Shown here: positions 1-5,157 of the stretch, one piece after another | Layout: every line of letters starts with the position of its first letter | Position numbering within the stretch: the stretch's first letter is position 1 | Source: SW-9-67-25 sp964471665 | Lineage (GTDB): Archaea; Halobacteriota; Halobacteria; Halobacteriales; Haloarculaceae | Length of the DNA stretch: 14,341 nt | NCBI GenBank assembly: GCA_964471665.1 | Contig: CAYYHG010000070.1 | Location: 1 to 14,341, forward strand | Reading direction: 5' to 3' | The notes under the pieces: generated by a model | Seen by the model: the letters and a program-made list of their open reading frames with translations, nothing else | What the model was told of the DNA's origin: nothing | The model's database searches: none | Program-made: the position numbers and the translations under genes

Positions 1-15
1 TTATGGCCGGCAGTA

Positions 16-783
16 TCACTCCTGTTCGGTCGGCGCGGAACACCGCATACAGAGCACGTTCTCGGCGACCCAGTTGACGTCGTTCGATCCACAGTTGGGA
101 CACCGATACGTCGCGCTGTTGTACTCGGTCGTTCCCCGCGGGGCGGCGAGGTAGCTGTTCTCGACGACCGACTCGAGCAACGTCGGGAACCGCTGTCGCT
201 TTGTCTCGACTCGACTGGCGAGGAATCGCCCGGGTGCCGCTGGATCGGAGCCGTGGAGGTCCTCCCACGCGACCGCGATTTCCCCGTTTGCAGTGCTCCG
301 GGCGACCTGCTGTAGCGGCGTCGCCGCCGCTCGAAACAGCGGTGTCGTGCCCCAGTACTGCGGGTCGTCGATCGACTCGGCAGCCCCGCGGTACGCTTCC
401 GCAGCCACGCGGTAGGCCTCCTCTGTGCCGTCCAGTCCCCCGGCGAGCCTGGCGTCCGCGCTCAGTTCCCGCAAGCAGGCCTGCTGTGCGGGTCGATCGA
501 GCGTTGTTCGGAAATCGGCCGCGACAGCAGTTGCCTCGACGCCCCGGTTGGTGGCCCTGGCCGGACGGCCGGCGACGCGATAACAGATCGCGCTCGTCAC
601 CAGGTGCCCGAGTCCGTCGCCCACCCACCCCTTCTCGTCGGCCTCGAAGGGGTCTTGTTCCGGGCGTGGACTCGCGAGTGTCCGCCAGGCCGCCCGCGCG
701 AGCGCGTCTCCCGCCGTGTTGTAGCTGCGATCGGCAAGAGCTGACACCGCCTCCTCGTAGTACCCGCCGTCCTGTGTGCTCAT
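16..783 (-). CDS. Conserved hypothetical protein with C-terminal zinc ribbon
   Basis: A 255-residue acidic, Ala-rich, mostly helical protein. I do not recognise the family. The only clear motif is a C-terminal Cys4 zinc ribbon: C228-x2-C231 followed by C245-x2-C248, a typical spacing for a small zinc knuckle that binds nucleic acid or protein or has a structural role. Residues 5-160 contain several Ala-rich helices with Tyr/Arg at regular positions (for example EEAYRVAAEAYRGAAE near 121-136), which could form a TPR-like helical repeat; this is inference. There is no signal peptide or membrane segment, so it is probably cytoplasmic. The ATG start at 781-783 gives the polar N-terminus MSTQDGGYYEEA. 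The nearest gene on the right is divergent, so it is transcribed alone within the window. Coding is well supported by composition; function is unknown. Confidence 0.8.
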   Translation of the reverse strand: MSTQDGGYYEEAVSALADRSYNTAGDALARAAWRTLASPRPEQDPFEADEKGWVGDGLGHLVTSAICYRVAGRPARATNRGVEATAVAADFRTTLDRPAQQACLRELSADARLAGGLDGTEEAYRVAAEAYRGAAESIDDPQYWGTTPLFRAAATPLQQVARSTANGEIAVAWEDLHGSDPAAPGRFLASRVETKRQRFPTLLESVVENSYLAAPRGTTEYNSATYRCPNCGSNDVNWVAENVLCMRCSAPTEQE

Positions 784-998
784 GCTGTCGTGTCGGGTCT
801 CTACGGTAACAAGCGTTCGTTAACTGGCCTGGTACGGACCGCTCTCAGAGACTCGAGACACAGAGTCGGGCACGTCCCGGGACCAAGGGATGTCTCGACC
901 GGTTCAATGACCGATTGAGACTCGTCAAGCACCGAATACTCAATAGGAGGGCATGCGACACGGGAACTTGTGACAGACACGGGGCGGGAGGGTACAAC
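784..998. other. Divergent intergenic region
   Basis: About 215 nt between the minus-strand zinc-ribbon gene and the plus-strand DUF5658-like gene. It must hold the 5' signals of both. I see no RNA gene or convincing TATA box. The open frame of the plus-strand gene extends back to 915, but that extension reads as Arg/Cys-rich and unlike haloarchaeal protein, so I treat it as non-coding. The only clear signal is the Shine-Dalgarno run at 986-992. Confidence 0.5.
986..992 (+). promoter_or_regulatory. Shine-Dalgarno GGGAGGG that decides the ATG at 999
   Basis: A GGGAGGG run ends 6 nt before the ATG at 999 and matches the archaeal anti-Shine-Dalgarno core (GGAGG). It supports starting the DUF5658-like protein at 999 rather than at the upstream in-frame ATG at 915. 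Many other starts in this window lack such a site and instead have a T-rich box near -27. Confidence 0.6.
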
Positions 999-1382
999 AT
1001 GAGTTTTGACAGCACATGGCAACAATTGCACCGGTTCGACGGGGAGAACACAGATCAATACCGAGCTCTTGTCATTGGACTGTGGAGTTGTACGGTCCTG
1101 TTCTACGGTCTCGGTGACACTGGACTGACAATGGTCGTGCACCAACTGGGAGGATTTGAGGTCAATCCTGTCGCACGGTCCTTCCTCCGAACAGCCGGCT
1201 ACGCCGGTCTCGTCGTCCAGAAGACGCTCGTCCTCGGCGTTCTCGCTGCTCTCTGGCGCTACTATCCGACAGTCGGCGACCTCTCGCCGGACCCGTGGCG
1301 GCTGATCGTTCCGATTCTCGCTGCGACGCGTGGTGCGTACCTCGTCAGTGTTCACGTACACAACATCGGCGTCCTGCTGTAG
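999..1382 (+). CDS. DUF5658-like small integral membrane protein
   Basis: A 127-residue membrane protein with three likely helices: about 22-48, 65-86 and 101-118. The first helix carries D40-T41 and is followed by E54-V-N-P57; K75 begins the second helix. An Asp/Thr in helix 1, an 'E-x-NP' motif after it and a Lys in helix 2 are what I associate with DUF5658, a small membrane domain of unknown function common in haloarchaea. The start at 999 is chosen over 915 because of the Shine-Dalgarno site 6 nt upstream and because the extension looks non-coding. The gene lies 97 nt upstream of the P450, which has its own promoter-like box, so co-transcription is possible but not needed. Family assignment is from memory and moderate; membrane character is plain in the sequence. 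Confidence 0.7.
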   Translation: MSFDSTWQQLHRFDGENTDQYRALVIGLWSCTVLFYGLGDTGLTMVVHQLGGFEVNPVARSFLRTAGYAGLVVQKTLVLGVLAALWRYYPTVGDLSPDPWRLIVPILAATRGAYLVSVHVHNIGVLL

Positions 1383-1451
1383 CCGCCAGTACGACGAGCC
1401 CAGCGCCGGCCTGGCACCCGGGCCGGACACAGTCTGACAGCACAACACTTC

Positions 1452-1456
1452 TTTTT
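1452..1456 (+). promoter_or_regulatory. Putative TATA-like box for the P450 gene
   Basis: A TTTTT run lies 24-28 nt before the P450 ATG (1480). This is the spacing expected for a haloarchaeal promoter driving a leaderless transcript. A second AT-rich patch, TTTAATA at about 1470-1476, could be a -10-type element. No Shine-Dalgarno sequence precedes the ATG, which fits leaderless initiation. Confidence 0.45.
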
Positions 1457-1479
1457 CCGGAACGTCAGTTTAATACTAC

Positions 1480-2793
1480 ATGGCACAGAACGCACTTCCT
1501 CCGTCACCGCCAGCGAAACCACTCCTCGGGCACACGATTGCGTTTACGAGCGATCCGTTCGGGTTCGTGAGACGCTCGGTCGAGTCAACCGGGGACATGT
1601 TCCACATGCAACTGCTGGGACGGGACGCGTGCGTGTTCGCCAATCCGGGCTACATCGAGACGGTCCTGTCCGATCGTGATACCTTCGCCAAGCTGGACGA
1701 TTTCGAGGTCGCCTTCGGCCAAGCACTGCTCTCGGCCGAGGGAGAACAGTGGCACCGCCAGCGCCGCGTGATGGACGGGTTCTTCAGTCCGGATCGGATC
1801 GGCGGATACACCGACACGATGCTCGAAGTCGCACAGAATCGCGTGGAGACGTGGTCTCCGGGACAGCCCGTTCGTCTCGACGACGAGATGCCAGCAATCG
1901 CGTTGCACAATCTCTTCGAGGTCATTCTGGGGCAGTCTCCCGCTCGCGACGAGGTCGACGAACTCGCGGAGGCCGCCCACGCACTCAACCTCTGGTTCAA
2001 ACCGACATCGTGGATCCTCCCCGAATGGGTCCCAACACCTGCTCGCTACAGGTTCCAGCGCGCCTCTGCCGAACTGCGCGACCGGGCGAGAACACTCCTC
2101 GCAGACACCGGAGACGATCCGGACAGTGAGAGTCTGCTCGCCACGCTGGCTGCGTTGAGCGACAATCCGGAGACGGACTTCGACCGACCAGAGGTCCTCG
2201 ACCAGGTCGTCGGCATGTTGTTTGCCGGCCACGAGACAACGGCCCTCGCTCTCACGTATGCCCTCCACCAGATCGGTTCGTGTCCGACTGTCGCCGAGCG
2301 GTTCTACGCCGAGATCGACGCTGTGCTTGGTCACCGCCCGACGTTGTCGGATCTGCGGGACCTCGACTATCTGGAGAGACTGGTCAGCGAAACTCTCCGG
2401 CTCTACCCTCCGGTTCACACGATTCCACGCGTCACCACGGACTCCGTCGAGATGAACGGACACACCATCCCGGCGGACATGCAGGTGCTGCTCTCGGTGT
2501 GGTCGCTGCACCGTGACTCGCGGTTCTACGACAATCCGCTCGAGTTCGATCCCGATCGATGGATCGACACGTCCCCTCGAGAGCAGGGATACGCTTTCGT
2601 TCCGTTCGGGGCCGGCCCACGTATCTGTATCGGGAGACACTTGGCGCGCCTCGAACTGAAGACCGTGCTCGCCACGATCGGACAGCGTTACCGGGTCGTG
2701 ACAGACGAGGATATTGCGGTGGCCCCCCAGATGACAACCCAGCCTGCCCACCCCGTACCGGTCCGTATTGAAGAACGCGGTGATCATCCCTGA
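1480..2793 (+). CDS. Cytochrome P450
   Basis: A full-length soluble P450 of 437 residues: a haem-thiolate monooxygenase using O2 and two electrons from a redox partner. All hallmark motifs are present and intact: C-helix W91-HRQRR, I-helix AGHETT (249-254) with the acid-Thr pair for oxygen activation, K-helix E304-T-L-R307, the DPDRW stretch (357-361), and the haem loop FGAGPRICIG (376-385) with Cys383 as the iron ligand. The N-terminus is a Pro-rich segment (LPPSPPAKPLLGH) without a membrane anchor, as in microbial soluble forms. Haloarchaea commonly carry single P450s (CYP174 is the best known), but I cannot assign the subfamily or substrate. No ferredoxin, ferredoxin reductase or biosynthetic cluster is adjacent; electrons probably come from a ferredoxin encoded elsewhere. 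The start is the ATG 24-28 nt after the T-rich box. Confidence 0.95.
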   Translation: MAQNALPPSPPAKPLLGHTIAFTSDPFGFVRRSVESTGDMFHMQLLGRDACVFANPGYIETVLSDRDTFAKLDDFEVAFGQALLSAEGEQWHRQRRVMDGFFSPDRIGGYTDTMLEVAQNRVETWSPGQPVRLDDEMPAIALHNLFEVILGQSPARDEVDELAEAAHALNLWFKPTSWILPEWVPTPARYRFQRASAELRDRARTLLADTGDDPDSESLLATLAALSDNPETDFDRPEVLDQVVGMLFAGHETTALALTYALHQIGSCPTVAERFYAEIDAVLGHRPTLSDLRDLDYLERLVSETLRLYPPVHTIPRVTTDSVEMNGHTIPADMQVLLSVWSLHRDSRFYDNPLEFDPDRWIDTSPREQGYAFVPFGAGPRICIGRHLARLELKTVLATIGQRYRVVTDEDIAVAPQMTTQPAHPVPVRIEERGDHP

Positions 2794-2811
2794 CGTACAA
2801 CCGTCACTATC

Positions 2812-2859
2812 GGATGGGAGAAGTTCACCCCATCCTCCAAAGAGATTCGTTCTATTTTT
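2812..2859 (+). terminator. Hairpin plus T-tract after the P450 gene
   Basis: GGATGGG (2812-2818) pairs perfectly with CCCATCC (2829-2835) across a 10-nt loop, starting 19 nt after the P450 stop. A TATTTTT tract follows at 2853-2859. Archaeal termination depends mainly on T-tracts, so the T-run may be the working part. The stem is short and the T-run is 17 nt away, so this is a candidate only. Confidence 0.4.
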
Positions 2860-2913
2860 GTCGGTGGTCTGGTGCTGCCGTGGCCAATCGGAGTTCCAAG
2901 TGCGAAACCCCGG

Positions 2914-2933
2914 CGAAACCAAAAAATTTATTA
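2914..2933 (+). promoter_or_regulatory. BRE/TATA promoter of the AT-rich two-gene unit
   Basis: CGAAACC (2914-2920), resembling a TFB recognition element, is followed by six A's and then TTTATTA (2927-2933), which lies 24-30 nt before the ATG at 2957. This is the best-formed archaeal promoter in the window, and its spacing predicts a leaderless transcript starting at or next to the ATG. Confidence 0.65.
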
Positions 2934-2956
2934 GTATTGGCTAATCACCCGAAATC

Positions 2957-3163
2957 ATGAGCGAACTTGAAACCACAAAAGAATTTACGGGAGAAATGGG
3001 ATTTACGTTCTTTGTCGCCGCCTTCTGTTGTTTACCCTATGGCATTTACAGTTATTATTCAAACAAAGAACAGAGAGTGATTTGCCCAGAGTGCAAAGAG
3101 ACAGCCGACATGCAGGCGTCGACATGTCCCAGCTGTCAGGAAGATCTAGACCAGTATAGATAA
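2957..3163 (+). CDS. 68-aa membrane protein with C-terminal zinc ribbon
   Basis: A very small protein with one hydrophobic segment (about 15-34, FTFFVAAFCCLPYGIYSYY region) followed by a cytoplasmic-type Cys4 zinc ribbon: C43-x2-C46 and C57-x2-C60. The ribbon looks like the short 'zinc-ribbon plus one helix' proteins found widely in archaea, for which no function is established. The start at 2957 sits 24 nt after a clear TATA box, so translation is probably leaderless. The stop at 3161-3163 is only 6 nt before the next gene, so the two are almost certainly co-transcribed. Codon use differs from the surroundings (TAT, AGA, TTT, ATT are frequent) and local GC is clearly lower, suggesting recent acquisition. 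Function unknown; that it is a real gene is well supported by promoter, motif and operon spacing. Confidence 0.75.
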   Translation: MSELETTKEFTGEMGFTFFVAAFCCLPYGIYSYYSNKEQRVICPECKETADMQASTCPSCQEDLDQYR

Positions 3164-3169
3164 TGAACA

Positions 3170-3730
3170 ATGGAAAACGTCATAAAGAAACTTATTAAGA
3201 GGGTCGGCAGAGAGGATCCTCTACTGCTAGCGCATCATCCTACCTGCGAGTATTATTCCCATCACGTGATTGAATTGTATGGACAGAAACTCTGCATGGG
3301 CTGTTTCATCGTGTACCCGGTTGGGCTTGTTTCCTTGTTGGTCCTAGTTTTGTCCCGTTTGACGATACTTAGTGGACAAATAGCCAGCATCACGACACAC
3401 TCGCTGTATATTGCGGGATTTACGCTCATTTTGCCAAAGATCGTACTCAAAGTTATTCCCGGGCAGCGAGCGAGGTGGCAGAGAATCCTGACAAAGGCTA
3501 CACTGGCAGTTGGTTTGGCGTTTGTCGCTCTTCCATTCATCTTCAGGCCGAGTGAGCGAGTACTAACCCTGTGTCTGTTCTTCGGCTTCCTGATCCCCTA
3601 CGTCGGGTACAAGGCCTGGACAGCGACTGACGATTGTGAGGGCTGCCCAGAAGCCGACGACTTCCCTAATTGTTCTGGGATGTCGTTCGATCGCACGTAC
3701 ACGTACTCCACAGACGATCAGGACAGGTGA
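3170..3730 (+). CDS. DUF2085-like Cys/His-rich membrane protein
   Basis: A 186-residue membrane protein with about four helices (roughly 50-68, 75-96, 111-127, 130-148). The N-terminal segment has an ordered metal-ligand pattern: H22-H23-x2-C26, H31, then G-x2-L-C42-M-G-C45-x3-Y. This resembles the DUF2085 signature (H..C .. G..LC.RC.G.Y), a family of unknown function. The C-terminal tail carries C156-x2-C159 and C168 in the DCEGCPEADDFPNCSG stretch, so both ends may bind metal or form redox pairs on the same membrane face. It follows the 68-aa zinc-ribbon gene by 6 nt, forming an operon. Codon use is AT-biased relative to the flanking P450 and csp genes, less so near its 3' end. Family assignment is moderate; membrane topology and Cys clusters are directly visible. 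Confidence 0.75.
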   Translation: MENVIKKLIKRVGREDPLLLAHHPTCEYYSHHVIELYGQKLCMGCFIVYPVGLVSLLVLVLSRLTILSGQIASITTHSLYIAGFTLILPKIVLKVIPGQRARWQRILTKATLAVGLAFVALPFIFRPSERVLTLCLFFGFLIPYVGYKAWTATDDCEGCPEADDFPNCSGMSFDRTYTYSTDDQDR

Positions 3731-3785
3731 AAGCGAGCCAGTTTGTTGTGGGGCGTTTTCAGGCAATGAGACTCAGACGAGAACG

Positions 3786-3792
3786 CTTATTC
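3786..3792 (+). promoter_or_regulatory. TATA-like box for the HalOD1 gene
   Basis: CTTATTC lies 24-30 nt before the ATG at 3816. The spacing matches the other leaderless promoters in the window. It supports starting the HalOD1 protein at 3816 rather than at any earlier in-frame ATG, which would overlap the DUF2085-like gene. Confidence 0.5.
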
Positions 3793-3815
3793 ATCTGAAC
3801 CACGAAATTGTTGTA

Positions 3816-4100
3816 ATGGTAATCAGCACAGATACACTCGAGAGACGGGATGTGACATACACGATCACTGAGACTGTTGCTGAGCAGACCGGCGTCGATA
3901 TCTGTGAGTTATCGCCTCTGTACGAGACCATCGATCCAGACGCTCTCGACGCGTTCCTCCGGTGTTCGAACAGCACCGACGCGCGTCCCGAGCGGTCGGT
4001 CGAGTTCTCGTACTGTGGCTATCGTGTCACGGTCGACTCCGCCGGGCAGGTCCAACTCCAGCCAGAGGCTGAATCGATATCTTCGACACCATCCACCTGA
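3816..4100 (+). CDS. HalOD1 single-domain protein
   Basis: A 94-residue protein that is essentially one HalOD1 output domain, a haloarchaea-specific domain found alone or at the C-terminus of sensor and response-regulator proteins. The visible pattern is typical: an N-terminal beta/helix segment (VTYTITETVAEQTGVDICEL), then PLYETIDPDALDAFLR (34-49), then a C-terminal hairpin VEFSYCGYRVTVDSAGQVQL (62-81). The domain is presumed to act in signalling or transcription output, but no biochemical role is established. The start at 3816 is supported by the TATA-like box at about -27 and by the fact that the domain begins just after it; a longer open frame back to 3636 overlaps the upstream gene and does not add recognisable sequence. 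A 48-aa gene follows 15 nt downstream, probably in the same transcript. Confidence 0.85.
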   Translation: MVISTDTLERRDVTYTITETVAEQTGVDICELSPLYETIDPDALDAFLRCSNSTDARPERSVEFSYCGYRVTVDSAGQVQLQPEAESISSTPST

Positions 4101-4115
4101 GGTCGAGGAAAATCC

Positions 4116-4262
4116 ATGCATATCACGGATACGAAAAAATTGTACGCAGAGGACGACATCCTGACGAAATTAGAGAGCGCGATGGCACACTCGTCGGGTG
4201 AACTCAAATCTGACATCCGGGCTGCGATCGAAGATCGAAAGAAGGAATTGCGTGACAAGTAG
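4116..4262 (+). CDS. 48-aa charged microprotein downstream of HalOD1
   Basis: ATG at 4116 opens a 48-codon frame ending TAG at 4260-4262. The product begins MHITDTKKLYAEDD and is highly charged, with helical character and no Cys, signal or membrane segment. A GAGG (4105-4108) lies 7 nt before the ATG, and the gene begins 15 nt after the HalOD1 stop, as expected for a second cistron. Charge is balanced (many Asp/Glu with many Lys/Arg), unlike the strongly acidic neighbours. The C-terminal half (about residues 16-48) reads as a continuous amphipathic helix that could be a partner-binding or coiled-coil element. I recognise no family. Evidence for coding: the ribosome site, operon spacing and sensible composition; the small size keeps confidence moderate. 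Confidence 0.55.
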   Translation: MHITDTKKLYAEDDILTKLESAMAHSSGELKSDIRAAIEDRKKELRDK

Positions 4263-4344
4263 GATGTCACTGAACTGAACGGGGCCCGAACCGCGGCGTC
4301 TGTCCCACGGCACGTATTCACGGGCAGTCGATGGGTTCGGAAGG

Positions 4345-4350
4345 ATTATA
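4345..4350 (+). promoter_or_regulatory. TATA-like box for the cold-shock gene
   Basis: ATTATA lies 28-33 nt before the csp ATG at 4378, predicting transcription start a few nucleotides upstream of, or at, the start codon. The 115-nt gap between the microprotein stop and csp contains no other clear signal. Confidence 0.55.
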
Positions 4351-4377
4351 CGTCTCCCACGTCAATCTGCAACGGCA

Positions 4378-4572
4378 ATGGCGAAAGGAACGGTTGATTT
4401 CTTCAACGACACCGGCGGTTACGGTTTCATCGAGACTGAGGATGCGGACGAGGACGTGTTCTTCCACATGGAAGACGTCGGCGGCCCGGACCTCGAAGAA
4501 GGACAGGACTTGGAATTCGACATCGAACAGGCCCCCAAGGGCCCGCGGGCGACCAACGTCACCCGCCTGTAA
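4378..4572 (+). CDS. cspA: Cold-shock domain protein (CspA family)
   Basis: A 64-residue single cold-shock domain, the standard length of the family. It is a small beta-barrel that binds single-stranded RNA or DNA and acts as an RNA chaperone in the cytoplasm. The RNP-1 region K3-GTVDFFNDTGGYGFIE and the RNP-2 region DVFFHM (26-31) are both intact, with the aromatic residues that stack on bases (F8, F9, Y15, F17, F28, F29, H30). The loop TEDADEDV and the segment DLEEGQDLEFDIEQ are very acidic, as in haloarchaeal versions. A near-leaderless start is predicted from the TATA box. A perfect 8-bp hairpin begins at the last two bases of the stop codon. The product is very secure; cspA is a family name rather than a proven orthology. 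Confidence 0.95.
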   Translation: MAKGTVDFFNDTGGYGFIETEDADEDVFFHMEDVGGPDLEEGQDLEFDIEQAPKGPRATNVTRL

Positions 4573-4602
4573 GACGGGGCTCCCGTCTTCCACGTGTTCT
4601 TT
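4571..4602 (+). terminator. Stop-codon hairpin after csp
   Basis: AAGACGGG (4571-4578) pairs perfectly with CCCGTCTT (4582-4589) across a 3-nt loop. The first two bases of the stem are the last two of the TAA stop (4570-4572). A pyrimidine- and T-rich stretch (to about 4602) follows. It could end the csp transcript or protect its 3' end from exonucleases; it might also influence termination at the stop codon. Confidence 0.55.
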
Positions 4603-4617
4603 CGACGCCTCACTGGT

Positions 4618-4643
4618 AGACGCGTCTCGGACGGACTGTCCGA
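4618..4643. repeat. Two adjacent palindromes upstream of the epimerase gene
   Basis: AGACGCGTCT (4618-4627) is a perfect 10-bp palindrome. It is followed directly by TCGGAC (4627-4632) with its inverted copy GTCCGA (4638-4643). They lie 40-65 nt before the GTG of the epimerase, just upstream of its T-rich box, where an operator or activator site could sit. They could equally be part of the csp 3' end. No regulator can be named. Confidence 0.4.
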
Positions 4644-4654
4644 CACCGCACCGA

Positions 4655-4658
4655 TTTT
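4655..4658 (+). promoter_or_regulatory. TATA-like box for the epimerase gene
   Basis: TTTT within CCGATTTTGA lies 25-28 nt before the GTG start at 4683, the usual leaderless spacing. It supports GTG at 4683 as the start, since no earlier start lies between the box and that codon. Confidence 0.45.
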
Positions 4659-4682
4659 GAGGCGTCTCGACGAAGACCCGTC

Positions 4683-5072
4683 GTGCACATCGACCACGCG
4701 GGCGTCGCTACGGACGACGCCGACACCGTCGTCGGACTGTACGTCGACCTCTTCGGGTGTGAAATTGCACACGAGGAGACGTTCGACGGGATGGACGTCG
4801 TGTTTCTGGAGTTCGGGAACGGCTACATCGAGTTGCTCGAACCGCTGGACGGTGACGGGCCGATCGCGTCGTATCTCGACAGCGAGGGACCGGGTATCCA
4901 CCACCTGGCTGTCGCCACCGACGACATCGAGGCGACACTGGAACTGGCTCGCGCGGCCGGGGTCGACCTGATCGACGAGACCCCCCGGGCGGGTGCGTGG
5001 GGACACGACGTCGCCTTCCTGCATCCCGCGTCGACCGGCGGGGTGTTGCTGGAGTTGGTGGCACACCGATGA
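4683..5072 (+). CDS. mce: Methylmalonyl-CoA epimerase
   Basis: A 129-residue glyoxalase-fold (VOC superfamily) protein, the normal length for methylmalonyl-CoA epimerase, which interconverts the (S)- and (R)-methylmalonyl-CoA isomers in propionyl-CoA metabolism. In some haloarchaea the same step serves the methylaspartate cycle. The two beta-alpha-beta halves begin at HIDHAGVATDD (2-12) and GIHHLAVATDDIEA (71-84). Metal-ligand candidates occur at the expected places: H5, E50 in GYIELLEP, the His pair at 73-74 and E124 in LLELV. The start is GTG at 4683, because the protein begins directly with the first strand and a T-rich box lies at about -27. The usual partner genes for methylmalonyl-CoA mutase are not in this window. 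It ends convergently with the DUF4352-like gene. Another VOC-family role is possible but unlikely given the ELLEP and GIHHLA context. Confidence 0.9.
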   Translation: MHIDHAGVATDDADTVVGLYVDLFGCEIAHEETFDGMDVVFLEFGNGYIELLEPLDGDGPIASYLDSEGPGIHHLAVATDDIEATLELARAAGVDLIDETPRAGAWGHDVAFLHPASTGGVLLELVAHR

Positions 5073-5102
5073 GGACTGTGTAGTAGGTCTCGGTATGTGG
5101 CC

Positions 5103-5127
5103 GTCCCGGGACCGGCGAGGCCGGGAC
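5103..5127. terminator. Hairpin between convergent genes
   Basis: GTCCCGG (5103-5109) pairs with CCGGGAC (5121-5127) across an 11-nt loop, between the epimerase stop (5072) and the minus-strand gene that ends at 5158. Being symmetrical and between two converging transcripts, it could serve both 3' ends. There is no T-tract on either side, so intrinsic termination alone is uncertain. Confidence 0.4.
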
Positions 5128-5157
5128 ACAGCGACGACACTCCTTGCGAAACGGCGA

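Noticed and set aside
1..15. Possible end of a further gene at the left edge
   Set aside because: Too short to show anything; a TTA at 1-3 would read as a stop on the minus strand, but no coding sequence is visible.
801..1448. 215-residue minus-strand frame over the DUF5658-like gene
   Set aside because: It overlaps the membrane protein completely, lacks hydrophobic or domain structure, and reads as low-quality Ser/Thr/Arg/Val sequence.
1585..2922. 445-residue open frame opposite the P450
   Set aside because: The P450 has every catalytic motif; the antisense frame has none and is Arg/His-rich.
3636..3815. N-terminal extension of the HalOD1 protein
   Set aside because: It overlaps the DUF2085-like gene, is Arg/Thr/Cys-rich, and the TATA-like box at 3786-3792 points to the ATG at 3816.
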